Shown: positions 36,002-44,696 of the stretch, one piece after another
Numbering within the stretch: position 1 is the first letter of the stretch
Layout: every line of letters begins with the position of its first letter
Notes under the pieces: generated by a model
Told to the model about the DNA's origin: nothing
The model's database searches: none
The model's input: only the letters and a program-made list of their open reading frames with translations
NCBI RefSeq assembly: GCF_900143005.1
Contig: NZ_FRCS01000006.1
Span: 372,001 to 436,000, forward strand
Length of the DNA: 64,000 bases
DNA from: Cryptosporangium aurantiacum
GTDB taxonomy: Bacteria; Actinomycetota; Actinomycetes; Mycobacteriales; Cryptosporangiaceae
Reading direction: 5' to 3'
Translations under genes and position numbers: made by a program

Positions 36002-36026
36002 GACCGCGCCCGGTCAGGGCGCGGTC
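36002..36026. terminator. Bidirectional hairpin terminator containing the DoxX stop codon
   Basis: GACCGCGCCC (36002-36011) pairs perfectly with GGGCGCGGTC (36017-36026) around GGTCA. The stop codon of the minus-strand DoxX gene (36014-36016) lies in the loop, so the last codons of that gene form one arm. It separates convergent transcripts. Confidence 0.78.
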
Positions 36027-36517
36027 CGGCCGGCCGGGCGCCAGGCGACCGCCAGGAGTAATGCCGCACCGCCGACGCCTCCCACCACGGCGATCGCCAG
36101 ACCCAACGGTCCGCGGATCACGATGTCGAGGGCGTGATCGAGCGAGGCCGCACCGGGGCCGATCAGCGCGATCGCCGCGGCGACGACCGCGATCATCAGC
36201 ACGTACTCCCAGCCGTCGCGGAAGACGAAGAACCCGTTGCGGCGGTGTGCCGCGATGCCTGCCACGACCATCGGTCCGATCGCCGCCACGCAGGCCAGCG
36301 GCGTCAACAGACCGACGATCAAGCCCAGACCGGCGGCGATCTCGGTGACGATGCTGGCCCACGCGTGCAGCCGCCCCGGCCGCAGCCCGAGGCTCTCGAA
36401 CCAGCCGGCCGTGCCGGCCACCTTCCCGCCGCCGAACCAGTGGTTCCAGGCATGCATCAGCAGGGTCGCACCCACGACGACCCGAATCAGTAACAGCCCG
36501 ACATCGATCGAACTCAT
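36014..36517 (-). CDS. DoxX-family membrane protein
   Basis: 167 residues with four predicted hydrophobic segments: about 5-22, 52-72, 75-90 and 105-125, plus a hydrophobic C-terminal stretch near 135-160. L-L-L-I-R-V-V-V-G-A-T-L-L-M-H-A and the following G-W-F-E-S-L-G are DoxX-like. Family members are linked to redox and thiosulfate metabolism or stress in the membrane, often without known activity. Its start overlaps the stop of the short AMP-ligase by 4 bases, so the two are co-translated. Confidence 0.82.
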   Translation of the reverse strand: MSSIDVGLLLIRVVVGATLLMHAWNHWFGGGKVAGTAGWFESLGLRPGRLHAWASIVTEIAAGLGLIVGLLTPLACVAAIGPMVVAGIAAHRRNGFFVFRDGWEYVLMIAVVAAAIALIGPGAASLDHALDIVIRGPLGLAIAVVGGVGGAALLLAVAWRPAGRTAP

Positions 36518-37707
36518 GCGAACGCCCCGATCATCGCGTCATCTGTGCGGCCCTCGATCCAGAGGAAGCCGTCTTCGTCGAGGCGCGCCAGGTCACTGGT
36601 CCGCACCCACTGCCGCCCCGCGTCGGCCTCCCGGGCGGACCGGATCTCCAGGACACCGGACGTCCCCGCGGGCAACTCCACGCCACCCCTGCCGACGACC
36701 CGCAGCGCGACACCCGGGAGCGCGCGGCCGGCCGCTCCCTGTTTGCGTATCCACCACCGCACGTGGTCGGCTCTCGTCCATCCGGCGACCGCCCCGGAGA
36801 ACTCGACCGCTCCGTAGGTCAGAACGACGCGGATCCCGTACCGGCTGAACAGCGCGTCGGCGAGTTGCGGCGGGCAGGGATCGGTTCCACAGGTGATGAC
36901 CTGGAGGCTGGCCAACCGGTGCGCCGACGCATTCGCCTCGACTAGCGCCCGCATCGCGCCCGGGGTCAGCTCGGCGGCGTACGGCCGGTACCGCTCGACC
37001 GCGTGGACCCACTCGTCGACGAGGAAGCCGTCGAGAAGCACCGTCCGGCGTCCCGCGTACATCGAGGCCACGAGCGAGACCAGTCCACCGATCTGCGCGA
37101 TCGGCGTGGAGACGATCGTCGCACCGGTCTCGTGCGCGACGGTGCCCGCGTCGCCTGCGCGGCCGCGCGCGCCCGCCGACCGGAACGCGGTCGCCAGTTG
37201 CTGGTAGGTCAGCAGCACCTGCTTCCGCCCTCCGACGGTGAGCGTCTCGACCGCGACGCCGGGCGCCGTCGAGCGGTCCGTCACGAGGACCGGCTCGACC
37301 GACTCCATCTCGCACGTCCCGTCCCAGTCCACGACGATGGTCCGGCCGTGCCGAGCGATCGCGCGCCGCACCCCGGGCAGCGCGAGCACGTGCGACGACG
37401 CCACCACGACCGGGAGCGCGTTGGCCTCGATGTCGGCACACAGGCGCTCGGGGCCGCGCAGCGGATTCAGCGCCGTCAGGCACCGATCCGTGGCGAGGAG
37501 AGCAGCCACCACGGCGCCGGACTGCGGTCGGTTCTCCAGCGCGACGCCGATCCTGGCCCCGTCGCCGAGCGCCACCATATTGAGTAGCCTGTTCAGCTTC
37601 TCCGACAGCGCGGCGAGCTGAGTCCACGTCCACGCCGTTTCGCCGTACACAACCGCGGCGCGCGCCGGTGCTCGCTTCAACAGGCTCCCGAGACGCTGCT
37701 GAATCAT
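36514..37707 (-). CDS. Shortened AMP-binding (acyl-CoA ligase-like) protein
   Basis: 397 residues; ATG at 37707 behind AAGGGGGA. Late adenylation motifs are present: Y-G-A-V-E-F (A5-like) and T-S-D-L-A-R-L-D-E-D-G-F-L-W-I-E-G-R (A7/A8). The phosphate loop, normally Y-T-S-G-T-T-G-x-P-K, is reduced to L-T-V-G-G-R-K-Q near 156-163. The protein stops just after the hinge, so the ~100-residue C-terminal domain with the catalytic Lys is missing. ATP-dependent ligation is doubtful; it may be a binding or regulatory remnant, or need a separate C-terminal domain. Joined to DoxX by ATGA. Confidence 0.8.
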   Translation of the reverse strand: MIQQRLGSLLKRAPARAAVVYGETAWTWTQLAALSEKLNRLLNMVALGDGARIGVALENRPQSGAVVAALLATDRCLTALNPLRGPERLCADIEANALPVVVASSHVLALPGVRRAIARHGRTIVVDWDGTCEMESVEPVLVTDRSTAPGVAVETLTVGGRKQVLLTYQQLATAFRSAGARGRAGDAGTVAHETGATIVSTPIAQIGGLVSLVASMYAGRRTVLLDGFLVDEWVHAVERYRPYAAELTPGAMRALVEANASAHRLASLQVITCGTDPCPPQLADALFSRYGIRVVLTYGAVEFSGAVAGWTRADHVRWWIRKQGAAGRALPGVALRVVGRGGVELPAGTSGVLEIRSAREADAGRQWVRTSDLARLDEDGFLWIEGRTDDAMIGAFA

Positions 37708-37861
37708 TCCGATCCCCCTTCCGGCGCGACCCCTGCGACAGACAGAAAAGGTACCTGATTTAGTTGGTCTACACCTAGTAGCGCAGCTGGGCCGCGTCAC
37801 AGCGGGTAAATAGCGTACTCTTTGCGGCAGAACGCAGGGTGGCGCGGAAAGGCGGAGGCAC
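37708..37861. promoter_or_regulatory. Divergent promoter region, short AMP-ligase / crotonase
   Basis: 154 bases between start codons. AGGTACCT (37749-37756) is a perfect 8-base palindrome, followed by an AT-rich patch (TGATTTAGTTGGTCTACACCT) and a second one near 37806-37824. No -35/-10 pair is convincing. GGAGG precedes the crotonase start. Confidence 0.35.
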
Positions 37862-38656
37862 ATGGGCAGCGGATTCGACCCGGCGCGCCTGGAGACCGTG
37901 ACGTACGACGTGGCGGACCACATCGCGACCGTGACGCTGAACCGTCCGGAAGCCATGAACAGCTTCAACCAGACCATGTGTAAGGAATTCACTGCGATCT
38001 GGAACCAGGTCAAGAGCGACGACGACGTTCACGTCGTGGTCCTGCGCGCCGCCGGGGATCGAGCCTTCTGTACGGGAGTGGACGTCAAGGAGGGTGTTCC
38101 CCAGGAGTCGAACATCTGGAGTCAGACCGATCCCGGCGAGAGGCTCTCCCCCAAGACGAACCACGTGTGGAAGCCCGTGGTGTGTGCCGTCCACGGCATG
38201 GCCGCCGGTGGCGCGTTCTACTGGATCAACGAGTCGGACATCGTCATCTGCTCCGACGACGCCACGTTCTTCGACCCCCACGTCTCCTACGGGCTGACCG
38301 CGGCTCTGGAGCCGATCGGGCTGGCCCGCCGCATTCCGCTGGGCGAGACGTTGCGCATCGCTCTACTCGGCCTCGACGAACGGCTGTCCCCCGAGCGGGC
38401 ACTCCAGATCGGCCTGGTCAGCGAGGTCGTGCCGCGTGCCGAGCTGTGGAAGCGCGCGGCCGAGCTGGCGGCCATCATCGCGAGCAAGCCACCGGTGGCC
38501 ATCCAGGGCACCGTCCGGGCGGTGTGGGAGTCCCTCGACTCCACTCGTTCGCAGGCACTGCGCACCGCGTACTCCTATCCGCAGCTGGGCAACCCCATCG
38601 GCCAGTCGCAGGTCAGCCGCTCATCGGTGAACCGGCGCGACTGGACCCTGCGCTGA
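37862..38656 (+). CDS. Crotonase-fold (enoyl-CoA hydratase/isomerase family) protein
   Basis: 264 residues; ATG at 37862 behind GGAGG. Crotonase fold is clear (V-T-L-N-R-P-E-A-M-N, A-F-C-T-G-V-D, A-A-G-G-A-F). The two hydratase Glu positions are Tyr120 and His140, so classical water addition is not expected. His140 and nearby Asp138 might support a different reaction. First gene of a plus-strand group with an AMP-ligase (13 bases on) and SDR. Confidence 0.87.
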   Translation: MGSGFDPARLETVTYDVADHIATVTLNRPEAMNSFNQTMCKEFTAIWNQVKSDDDVHVVVLRAAGDRAFCTGVDVKEGVPQESNIWSQTDPGERLSPKTNHVWKPVVCAVHGMAAGGAFYWINESDIVICSDDATFFDPHVSYGLTAALEPIGLARRIPLGETLRIALLGLDERLSPERALQIGLVSEVVPRAELWKRAAELAAIIASKPPVAIQGTVRAVWESLDSTRSQALRTAYSYPQLGNPIGQSQVSRSSVNRRDWTLR

Positions 38657-38669
38657 GCGGGGCGGCGGC

Positions 38670-40187
38670 ATGCACCTCGGCGACTTAGCCGCGCTCCACC
38701 CCGAGAAGCCCGCCGTCGTGATGCCCGACGGCCGCACGCTCACGTACGCCGAGCTCGACCTCGGCAGCCGGCAGGTCGCCGACCTGCTCCGATCCCGGGG
38801 CGTCGGCACGCGGGACCACATCGCCGTACTGATGGAGAACTGCCCGGAATTCCTGGTCGTCGCCCTGGGTGCGCAGCGCGCCGGTGTCTACTGGACTCCG
38901 GTGAACTGGCACCTCACGGCCGACGAAGCGGCGTACGTGGTGCGCGACTGCGGCGCCCGGGCACTGTTCGCCTCTCCGCAGGTCGCCGCGCTGGCCGGGA
39001 GAATCGTCCGCGAGAACCCCACGGTGGAGTTCGCGGCCGTCGCGGGGCCACCCCTGCACGGTCTGGCTCCGCTCGACGAGCTGGTCCGGCAGGTCGACCC
39101 CGACGACGGCGCCGAGGAGATCGAAGGCGTCTACTTCTTCTACTCCTCCGGCACGACCGGAGCGCCCAAAGGCATCCTGCCCGGACACGACTTCCCGCCG
39201 TTCGGCACCGGCCTGCCGATCGAGCACACGATGGCCGCGCGCTTCGGCTTCGGGCCCGACAGCGTGTACCTCTGCCCCGCCCCGCTGTACCACGCGGCGC
39301 CCGCCGGGTGGTCCCTCGGCACGATCCGGAACGGCGGAACCGTCGTCCTGCTCGAACGGTTCGACCCGGCGGACTGCCTCGCGGCGATGGAGCGGTACCG
39401 GGTCACGCACGCCCAGTTCGTCCCCACCCACTTCGTCCGGATGCTCAAGCTGCCCGCGGAGCAACGCGCGCGCTACGACCTCTCCTCCCTGCGGTCCGTC
39501 GTCCACGCGGCCGCGCCCTGCCCCATCGACGTCAAGCACGCGATGATCGACTGGCTGGGGCCGAAGCTCGTCGAGTTTTACGCCGGCAGCGAGGGCGCCG
39601 GGATGACCGTGGCGACCTCCGAGGACTGGCTCGCACATCCGGGCACCGTCGGGCGAGCCGCGGTCGGCACGGTGCACATCGTCGGCGACGACGGCGCGGA
39701 GCTGCCGGCCGGCGAGATCGGATCGATCTGGTTCTCCGGCGGCGGCAGCTTCGAGTACCACAACGACCCCGAGAAGACCGCCGGAGCCCACGACGAACGA
39801 GGCCGGGCAACCCTCGGCGATCTGGGCCACCTCGACGAGGACGGGTTTCTCTATCTCGCGGACCGGCGCACGGACCTGATCATCTCGGGCGGCGTCAACG
39901 TCTACCCGGCCGAGATCGAGAACGCGCTGGTCATGCACCCCGCGGTCGCCGACGTGGCGGTGATCGGCGTACCCGATCCGGAGATGGGCCAGTCCGTGCG
40001 GGCCGTCGTTCAGCCGGAGGCCGGGACGGATCCGACGGCCGAGCTGGCCGAGGAACTCGTGCGGCACTGCCGTGAGCGTCTCGCCGGTTTCAAGTGTCCC
40101 CGGTCGATCGTGTTCACGGCCGAACTCCCGCGGCTGCCCAGCGGCAAGTTGCTGCGCCGACGCGTCCGCGAAGCCTTCGCGGACTGA
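38670..40187 (+). CDS. AMP-forming acyl-CoA synthetase
   Basis: 505 residues, complete. Y-S-S-G-T-T-G-A-P-K-G phosphate loop (about 154-164), Y-A-G-S-E-G-A-G, the T-L-G-D-L-G-H-L-D-E-D-G-F hinge region, G-G-V-N-V-Y-P-A-E-I-E, and catalytic Lys in L-P-S-G-K-L-L-R-R near the C-terminus. It converts a free acid, ATP and CoA to acyl-CoA. FadD-like in actinobacteria; substrate unknown. It lies between a crotonase and an SDR in one transcript, fitting activation of the acid they process. Confidence 0.92.
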   Translation: MHLGDLAALHPEKPAVVMPDGRTLTYAELDLGSRQVADLLRSRGVGTRDHIAVLMENCPEFLVVALGAQRAGVYWTPVNWHLTADEAAYVVRDCGARALFASPQVAALAGRIVRENPTVEFAAVAGPPLHGLAPLDELVRQVDPDDGAEEIEGVYFFYSSGTTGAPKGILPGHDFPPFGTGLPIEHTMAARFGFGPDSVYLCPAPLYHAAPAGWSLGTIRNGGTVVLLERFDPADCLAAMERYRVTHAQFVPTHFVRMLKLPAEQRARYDLSSLRSVVHAAAPCPIDVKHAMIDWLGPKLVEFYAGSEGAGMTVATSEDWLAHPGTVGRAAVGTVHIVGDDGAELPAGEIGSIWFSGGGSFEYHNDPEKTAGAHDERGRATLGDLGHLDEDGFLYLADRRTDLIISGGVNVYPAEIENALVMHPAVADVAVIGVPDPEMGQSVRAVVQPEAGTDPTAELAEELVRHCRERLAGFKCPRSIVFTAELPRLPSGKLLRRRVREAFAD

Positions 40188-40215
40188 CCTCCTGCCATTC
40201 GATCGGAAGGCACCC

Positions 40216-40983
40216 GTGAACCCCTTACTCGATCTGTTCCGTCTCGACGGCCGCGTCGCGATCGTCACCGGAGCGAGCTCCGGGCTCGGCGCCGGCTTCG
40301 CGGTGGCACTCGCCCACGCCGGGGCCGACGTCGTCCTGGGAGCGCGTCGCGTCGATCGTCTGGCCGACACGGCGAAGGCGGTCGAGGCCACCGGACGGCG
40401 TGCGCACGCCGTGGCCACCGACGTCGCTCGCCCGGAGGACTGCACCGCGCTGGCGGAGGCCGCGATGGACACCTTCGGCCGGGTCGACGTGCTGGTCAAC
40501 AACGCGGGGGTCGGCAGTGCCGTGCCTGCGGTGCGCGAGACACCCGAGCAGTTCCGCAGCGTCGTCGACGTGAATCTCGACGGTGCCTACTGGATGGCGC
40601 AGGCCTGCGCGCGCGTGATGCAGCCCGGCTCGAGCATCGTCAACATCGCCAGCATGCTCGGTCTGATCGCCTCCTACCAGCCGCAGGCGGCCTACGCGGC
40701 CAGCAAAGCCGGGTTGATCGGGCTCACCCGCGACCTGTCGCAGCAGTGGGCAGGCCGGCGGGGCATCCGGGTCAACGCGATCGCACCGGGCTACTTCGCC
40801 AGCGAGATGACCGCCGACCTCCCGCCGGAGAAGCTCATGGCGTTCATCAACAGCCGTAGTCCGCTGGGTCGCTTCGGCGAGCAACACGAACTCGATGCCG
40901 CCGTCGTGTTCCTCGCCGCACCGGCGTCGAGCTACATCACCGGTACCACACTCGCCGTCGACGGAGGTATGTCCGGCCACTGA
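40216..40983 (+). CDS. Short-chain dehydrogenase/reductase
   Basis: 255 residues; GTG at 40216 with GGAAGG 5 bases upstream. T-G-A-S-S-G-L-G, N-N-A-G-V-G, A-Y-A-A-S-K active site and the C-terminal S-Y-I-T-G-T-T-L-A-V-D-G-G block of classical FabG-like SDRs. Probably a 3-hydroxyacyl-CoA or alcohol dehydrogenase completing the crotonase/ligase group. Convergent with the LysR gene, only 12 bases apart. Confidence 0.92.
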   Translation: MNPLLDLFRLDGRVAIVTGASSGLGAGFAVALAHAGADVVLGARRVDRLADTAKAVEATGRRAHAVATDVARPEDCTALAEAAMDTFGRVDVLVNNAGVGSAVPAVRETPEQFRSVVDVNLDGAYWMAQACARVMQPGSSIVNIASMLGLIASYQPQAAYAASKAGLIGLTRDLSQQWAGRRGIRVNAIAPGYFASEMTADLPPEKLMAFINSRSPLGRFGEQHELDAAVVFLAAPASSYITGTTLAVDGGMSGH

Positions 40984-40995
40984 TACCCGGACACG

Positions 40996-41901
40996 TCAGC
41001 CGTCCTGCGCCACGGCGTCCACGCAGGATGCCAGGTCGGCCACCACGTCGCCGGGGTGCTCACGATCGCTGCGCCAGACGGCGTCGGTGGTCAGCTGGAT
41101 CCGGGCTCCGTCGACGGGCAGGACCACCACGGGTTCCCCGGCGAACGCCTTGTGCGTCGCGCCGGAGGTGAGTCCGGCGAACGTGAACGCCTTCCCACCG
41201 GCGACCACGTGCGCGAGATCGGCGACGCTGGTGCTCTCCAGCTCCATCCGTCGCCGAATCCCGTGGCGACGCAGCAGTGTTTCGACCCCGCGGTAGACCG
41301 AGGGGGCGGCGTCGGGGTTGATGGAGACATACGACAGCGCGGCGAGCTCCTCGAGCCGCAGTGACGTCCGCCCCTCGAATCCGGCCCGCCGACCGACCGC
41401 CACTCCGGCGGGCTGAGTGTGGACGCGGACGGCCACCAGGTCGCTGCCGCTGACCCGGCCGTGCACGAACGCCAGGTCGACCTGGCCGGCCCGCACGGCA
41501 CGGAGGAGTGGGGCGGTGTTGTCCGCGTGGATGGCCACCGGCAGGCCAGGCGCCCGGTTCCGGACCGCGTCGAGGTACCGGTCCCGGATCCCGGGCGGCA
41601 CGTCCGGCGCCACCCCCACGATCGCGGACCGCCGGGTGTCGCCGACGCTCCGGCGAAGCTCGTCCGGGAGCGCGTCGAACCGCGCCAGCACGTCGCGCGC
41701 CAGCGGCAGGAGAGCCGCTCCGGCGGGGGTGAGCGTGACGTCGTGGTGAGCACGGACGAACAGCGGCGCGTCGAGTTCGCGCTCGAGGTCGCGGATCCGT
41801 CGGGACAGCGGCGAGGTCGCCATCGACAGCCGCTCCGCGGCGCGGGTGAAATGCAGTTCCTCCGCGACGACGACGAAATAGCGCAGGTGGAGAATCTGCA
41901 C
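40996..41901 (-). CDS. LysR-family transcriptional regulator
   Basis: 301 residues; GTG at 41901 with GAGGAGG about 6 bases upstream. N-terminal helix-turn-helix (F-T-R-A-A-E-R-L-S-M-A-T-S-P-L-S-R-R-I-R-D-L-E) then a periplasmic-binding-like effector domain. Divergent from the 41994 AtuA-like operon across 92 bases holding a perfect 21-base palindrome, so it almost certainly controls that operon and itself, probably as an activator with a pathway metabolite as inducer. Confidence 0.93.
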   Translation of the reverse strand: MQILHLRYFVVVAEELHFTRAAERLSMATSPLSRRIRDLERELDAPLFVRAHHDVTLTPAGAALLPLARDVLARFDALPDELRRSVGDTRRSAIVGVAPDVPPGIRDRYLDAVRNRAPGLPVAIHADNTAPLLRAVRAGQVDLAFVHGRVSGSDLVAVRVHTQPAGVAVGRRAGFEGRTSLRLEELAALSYVSINPDAAPSVYRGVETLLRRHGIRRRMELESTSVADLAHVVAGGKAFTFAGLTSGATHKAFAGEPVVVLPVDGARIQLTTDAVWRSDREHPGDVVADLASCVDAVAQDG

Positions 41902-41919
41902 TACGGCCTCCTCGTCCTG

Positions 41920-41940
41920 ACGTGACCGCTGCGGTCACGT
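41920..41940. promoter_or_regulatory. 21-base palindrome, candidate LysR operator
   Basis: ACGTGACCGC and GCGGTCACGT flank a single central T, a perfect inverted repeat. It lies 19 bases from the LysR start and 54 bases from the AtuA-like start in the shared promoter region, the normal place for a LysR regulatory binding site. Confidence 0.75.
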
Positions 41941-41993
41941 GCCTGACTCAAACGGACGTGGCCAGCGGCTATCCGCCGTCTTAACGTCGGTCC

Positions 41994-43775
41994 ATGAGTG
42001 TTCGACCGATCAGGATCGGCAATTTCTCCGGCTATCTCGGTGACCGGATGACCGCGCTCGATGAGGTGCTCGCGGGCGACCCCGTGGACGTCGTGATGGG
42101 CGACTACCTCGCCGAGGTCACGCTCGCGATCCTCGCCGAGAGCCACCGCAAGGGCCGCGCCGGCTACGTCGCGTACTTCCTTCGCCAGCTGCGACCGCAT
42201 CTGGGCACGATCGCCGAACGCGGGATCAAGGTGGTCACGAACGCCGGCGGGTTCGACCCCGCCGGGCTCGCCACCGCCGTGCGTGAGCTCGCGGCGGGCG
42301 ACGGCATCCCGCTGCGGGTGGCGTACGTCGAGGGGGACGCGGTGCTCGATCGGCTCGACGAGTTCCGGGCCGACGGCCTCGCGTTGGAGCATCTGGACAC
42401 CGGCGCACCGCTCGCGGACTGGGGATTCGAGCCGATCGCGGCCAACGCGTACCTCGGTGGCTTCGGTATCGCCGCGGCGCTGCAGGCAGGGGCCGACATC
42501 GTCGTCACCGGCCGGGTCACCGACGCGTCCCTGACCGCGGGACCGGCCGCGTGGTGGCACGGATGGTCGCCCGACGACTACGACGCGCTGGCCGGAGCGG
42601 TCACGGCGGGCCACATCATCGAGTGCGGCGCGCACGCGACCGGCGGGAACTTCTCCGGCTTCCGCTCGGTACCGGGAATGGTGAAGCCCGGTTTCCCGAT
42701 CGCCGAGATCGCTGCCGACGGCAGTTCGGTGATCACCAAGCACGGCCGCGACGGCGGAACGGTCACCGTCGACACCGTCATCGCCCAGCTCGTCTACGAG
42801 ATCCAGGGCCCGCGCTATCTCAACCCGGACGCGACGGTGCACCTCGACACCGTACGGCTGGAGCAGGTCGGCCCCGACCGGGTGGCCATCGGCCCGGTGA
42901 CCGGTTCGGCGCCGCCGCCGACCACGAAGGTGGCCACGTTCGCCGAGGTCGGCTACCAGATGGTGCAGTTCCTGTTCTGCAGCGCCCCGGACGTCGCGGA
43001 GAAGGTCGCGCTGCTCCGCGCTCAGCTGCACGCCCACCTCGACGACCGGGTCGACCAGCTCGACGTCACGCCGCTCGGCACCGCCGCGGAGGACCCCGCG
43101 TCGCAGTGGGAGGCGACGGTCCCGATCCGCGTGATGGCTACGGCGCGGACATCGGAGCAGCTCCGCGGGTTCACGCAGGTGATGGGGAGCATCTACCTGC
43201 AGGGCTTCCCCGGCTTCTTCCACGACACCCACAGCCCGCGGGTGACGACTCCCTGGCCCCGCATCGACTACTGGCCCGCGCTGCTGCCCACTGACCGGCT
43301 CCTCCACCGGGCGGTGTTCGAGGACGGGACGACCGTGGACGCGCCGGTCGCGACCGGCGCGGAGCCGTCGCCGCAGCCGGTTCATCCCGAACCACCGGAG
43401 CTCGCGGTCGGTGCCACCCGGCGGGTGCCGCTGGGCACGGTCGCGTACGCGCGGTCCGGCGACAAGGGCGGGAACTGCAACATCGGGGTCTGGCTTCCGC
43501 GCGAAATCGAAGGCCCGGAGGCCTGGGAGTGGCTGCGGCGGGCGCTGTCGACCGAGAACATCCGGGCACTGCTGCCCGAAGCGAAGGACTGCCGGGTGAT
43601 CCGGCACGAGTTCCCCGAGCTCCGCGCCGTGAACCTCGTCCTGGTGGGTCTGCTCGGCAATGGCGGATCGTCGAACCTGCGGGTGGACCAGGTGGGCAAG
43701 TCGGTGGGCGAGTACCTGCGCGCCAAGCACGTCCCGATTCCGGAGACCGTGCTCGACGGCATCGGGCGGCGATGA
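41994..43775 (+). CDS. AtuA-like protein (DUF1446 plus C-terminal domain), second copy
   Basis: 593 residues. Aligns from end to end with the product of 2271-4055: I-G-N-F-S-G-Y-L-G-D-R, G-D-Y-L-A-E-V-T, N-A-G-G-F-D-P, T-G-R-V-T-D-A-S, and S-G-D-K-G-G-N-C-N-I-G-V-W in the C-terminal domain (about 480-593). No ribosome site is obvious before 41994. AtuA proteins are needed for terpene catabolism in Pseudomonas, reaction unknown. Here it pairs with an alpha/beta-hydrolase (ATGA overlap) and is controlled by a LysR regulator, unlike the first copy. Confidence 0.88.
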   Translation: MSVRPIRIGNFSGYLGDRMTALDEVLAGDPVDVVMGDYLAEVTLAILAESHRKGRAGYVAYFLRQLRPHLGTIAERGIKVVTNAGGFDPAGLATAVRELAAGDGIPLRVAYVEGDAVLDRLDEFRADGLALEHLDTGAPLADWGFEPIAANAYLGGFGIAAALQAGADIVVTGRVTDASLTAGPAAWWHGWSPDDYDALAGAVTAGHIIECGAHATGGNFSGFRSVPGMVKPGFPIAEIAADGSSVITKHGRDGGTVTVDTVIAQLVYEIQGPRYLNPDATVHLDTVRLEQVGPDRVAIGPVTGSAPPPTTKVATFAEVGYQMVQFLFCSAPDVAEKVALLRAQLHAHLDDRVDQLDVTPLGTAAEDPASQWEATVPIRVMATARTSEQLRGFTQVMGSIYLQGFPGFFHDTHSPRVTTPWPRIDYWPALLPTDRLLHRAVFEDGTTVDAPVATGAEPSPQPVHPEPPELAVGATRRVPLGTVAYARSGDKGGNCNIGVWLPREIEGPEAWEWLRRALSTENIRALLPEAKDCRVIRHEFPELRAVNLVLVGLLGNGGSSNLRVDQVGKSVGEYLRAKHVPIPETVLDGIGRR

Positions 43776-44677
43776 CGACCACACAACCCGCCGACGGCGA
43801 GTTCGCGCTGCTGGCCGAGAACGCCGCCGAAGTCGGCGTTCCGGTCGGCCGCGTCCTGCCGGTACGCCGCGTCGAGGCCGAGACGCCGACCGGCCGGGTG
43901 TCCGCGCTCCGCTGGGGCGTGGGCCCGGTCCGGCTGGTGTTGCTGCACGGGGGCGGGCAGAACGCCCACACCTGGGACTCGGTGCTGGTCGCACTCGGCG
44001 TGCCCGCGCTGGCCGTCGATCTTCCCGGCCATGGCCACTCCGGGTGGAGGCAGGACAAGGATTACTCCCCCGGCACGAACGCCGGAACGGTGGCGGCCGC
44101 TCTCGCCTCGTGGGGGGTCGGCCTCGTACCGGTGGTCGGGATGTCGCTCGGCGGGCTGACCGGTATCGCGCTCACCGCGAGGTATCCGGGCACGGCCACC
44201 GGCCTGGTCGTCGTCGACGTCACGCCCTCGGTGCTCGCACGAACCGTCGGGATGACGGCCCAGCAGCGAGGGACGACGGCCCTGGTGGCCGGCCCGGCGG
44301 AGTTCGACAGCCTGGACGCGATGGTCGAAGCAGCCGCCGCGGGTGCCCCGCAGCGGCCCCGGGCGGCGCTCCGGCGCGGCGTCACGCACAACGCCCGCCA
44401 ATTGCCCAGCGGGCGCTGGGCGTGGCGCTACGACCGCCAGACCGCCTCCCCCGAGGTGTACGAGCGGTTGTGGGACGACCTGTCCCGCATCGACGTCCCG
44501 ATCGCGCTGGTGCCCGGGGGCGATTCGGACTTCGTGGGCCGGGCCGACATCGCGGAGTTCGCCGGGCGTCAGCCGGGGGCGACCGTCGAGATGATTCCCG
44601 GTGCCGGACATTCCGTGCAGTCCGACCGGCCACGGGAACTCGCGGCGTTTCTCCATCGGTTCCTCCGACTCGGCTGA
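43772..44677 (+). CDS. Alpha/beta-hydrolase
   Basis: 301 residues in an ATGA overlap with the AtuA-like gene. L-L-H-G-G-G oxyanion loop, D-L-P-G-H-G-H-S, G-M-S-L-G-G nucleophile elbow, V-P-G-G-D-S-D acid region and G-A-G-H-S-V catalytic His. A soluble esterase or C-C hydrolase working beside the AtuA-like protein. Convergent with the 44697 ligase, 19 bases apart. Confidence 0.9.
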   Translation: MTTTQPADGEFALLAENAAEVGVPVGRVLPVRRVEAETPTGRVSALRWGVGPVRLVLLHGGGQNAHTWDSVLVALGVPALAVDLPGHGHSGWRQDKDYSPGTNAGTVAAALASWGVGLVPVVGMSLGGLTGIALTARYPGTATGLVVVDVTPSVLARTVGMTAQQRGTTALVAGPAEFDSLDAMVEAAAAGAPQRPRAALRRGVTHNARQLPSGRWAWRYDRQTASPEVYERLWDDLSRIDVPIALVPGGDSDFVGRADIAEFAGRQPGATVEMIPGAGHSVQSDRPRELAAFLHRFLRLG

Positions 44678-44696
44678 CACCGGTTCGGGCATCTCG

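Noticed and set aside
41901-43994. Minus-strand open frame of 697 codons opposite the second AtuA-like gene
   Set aside because: No recognisable domain; the plus strand has a complete AtuA-like protein with conserved motifs.
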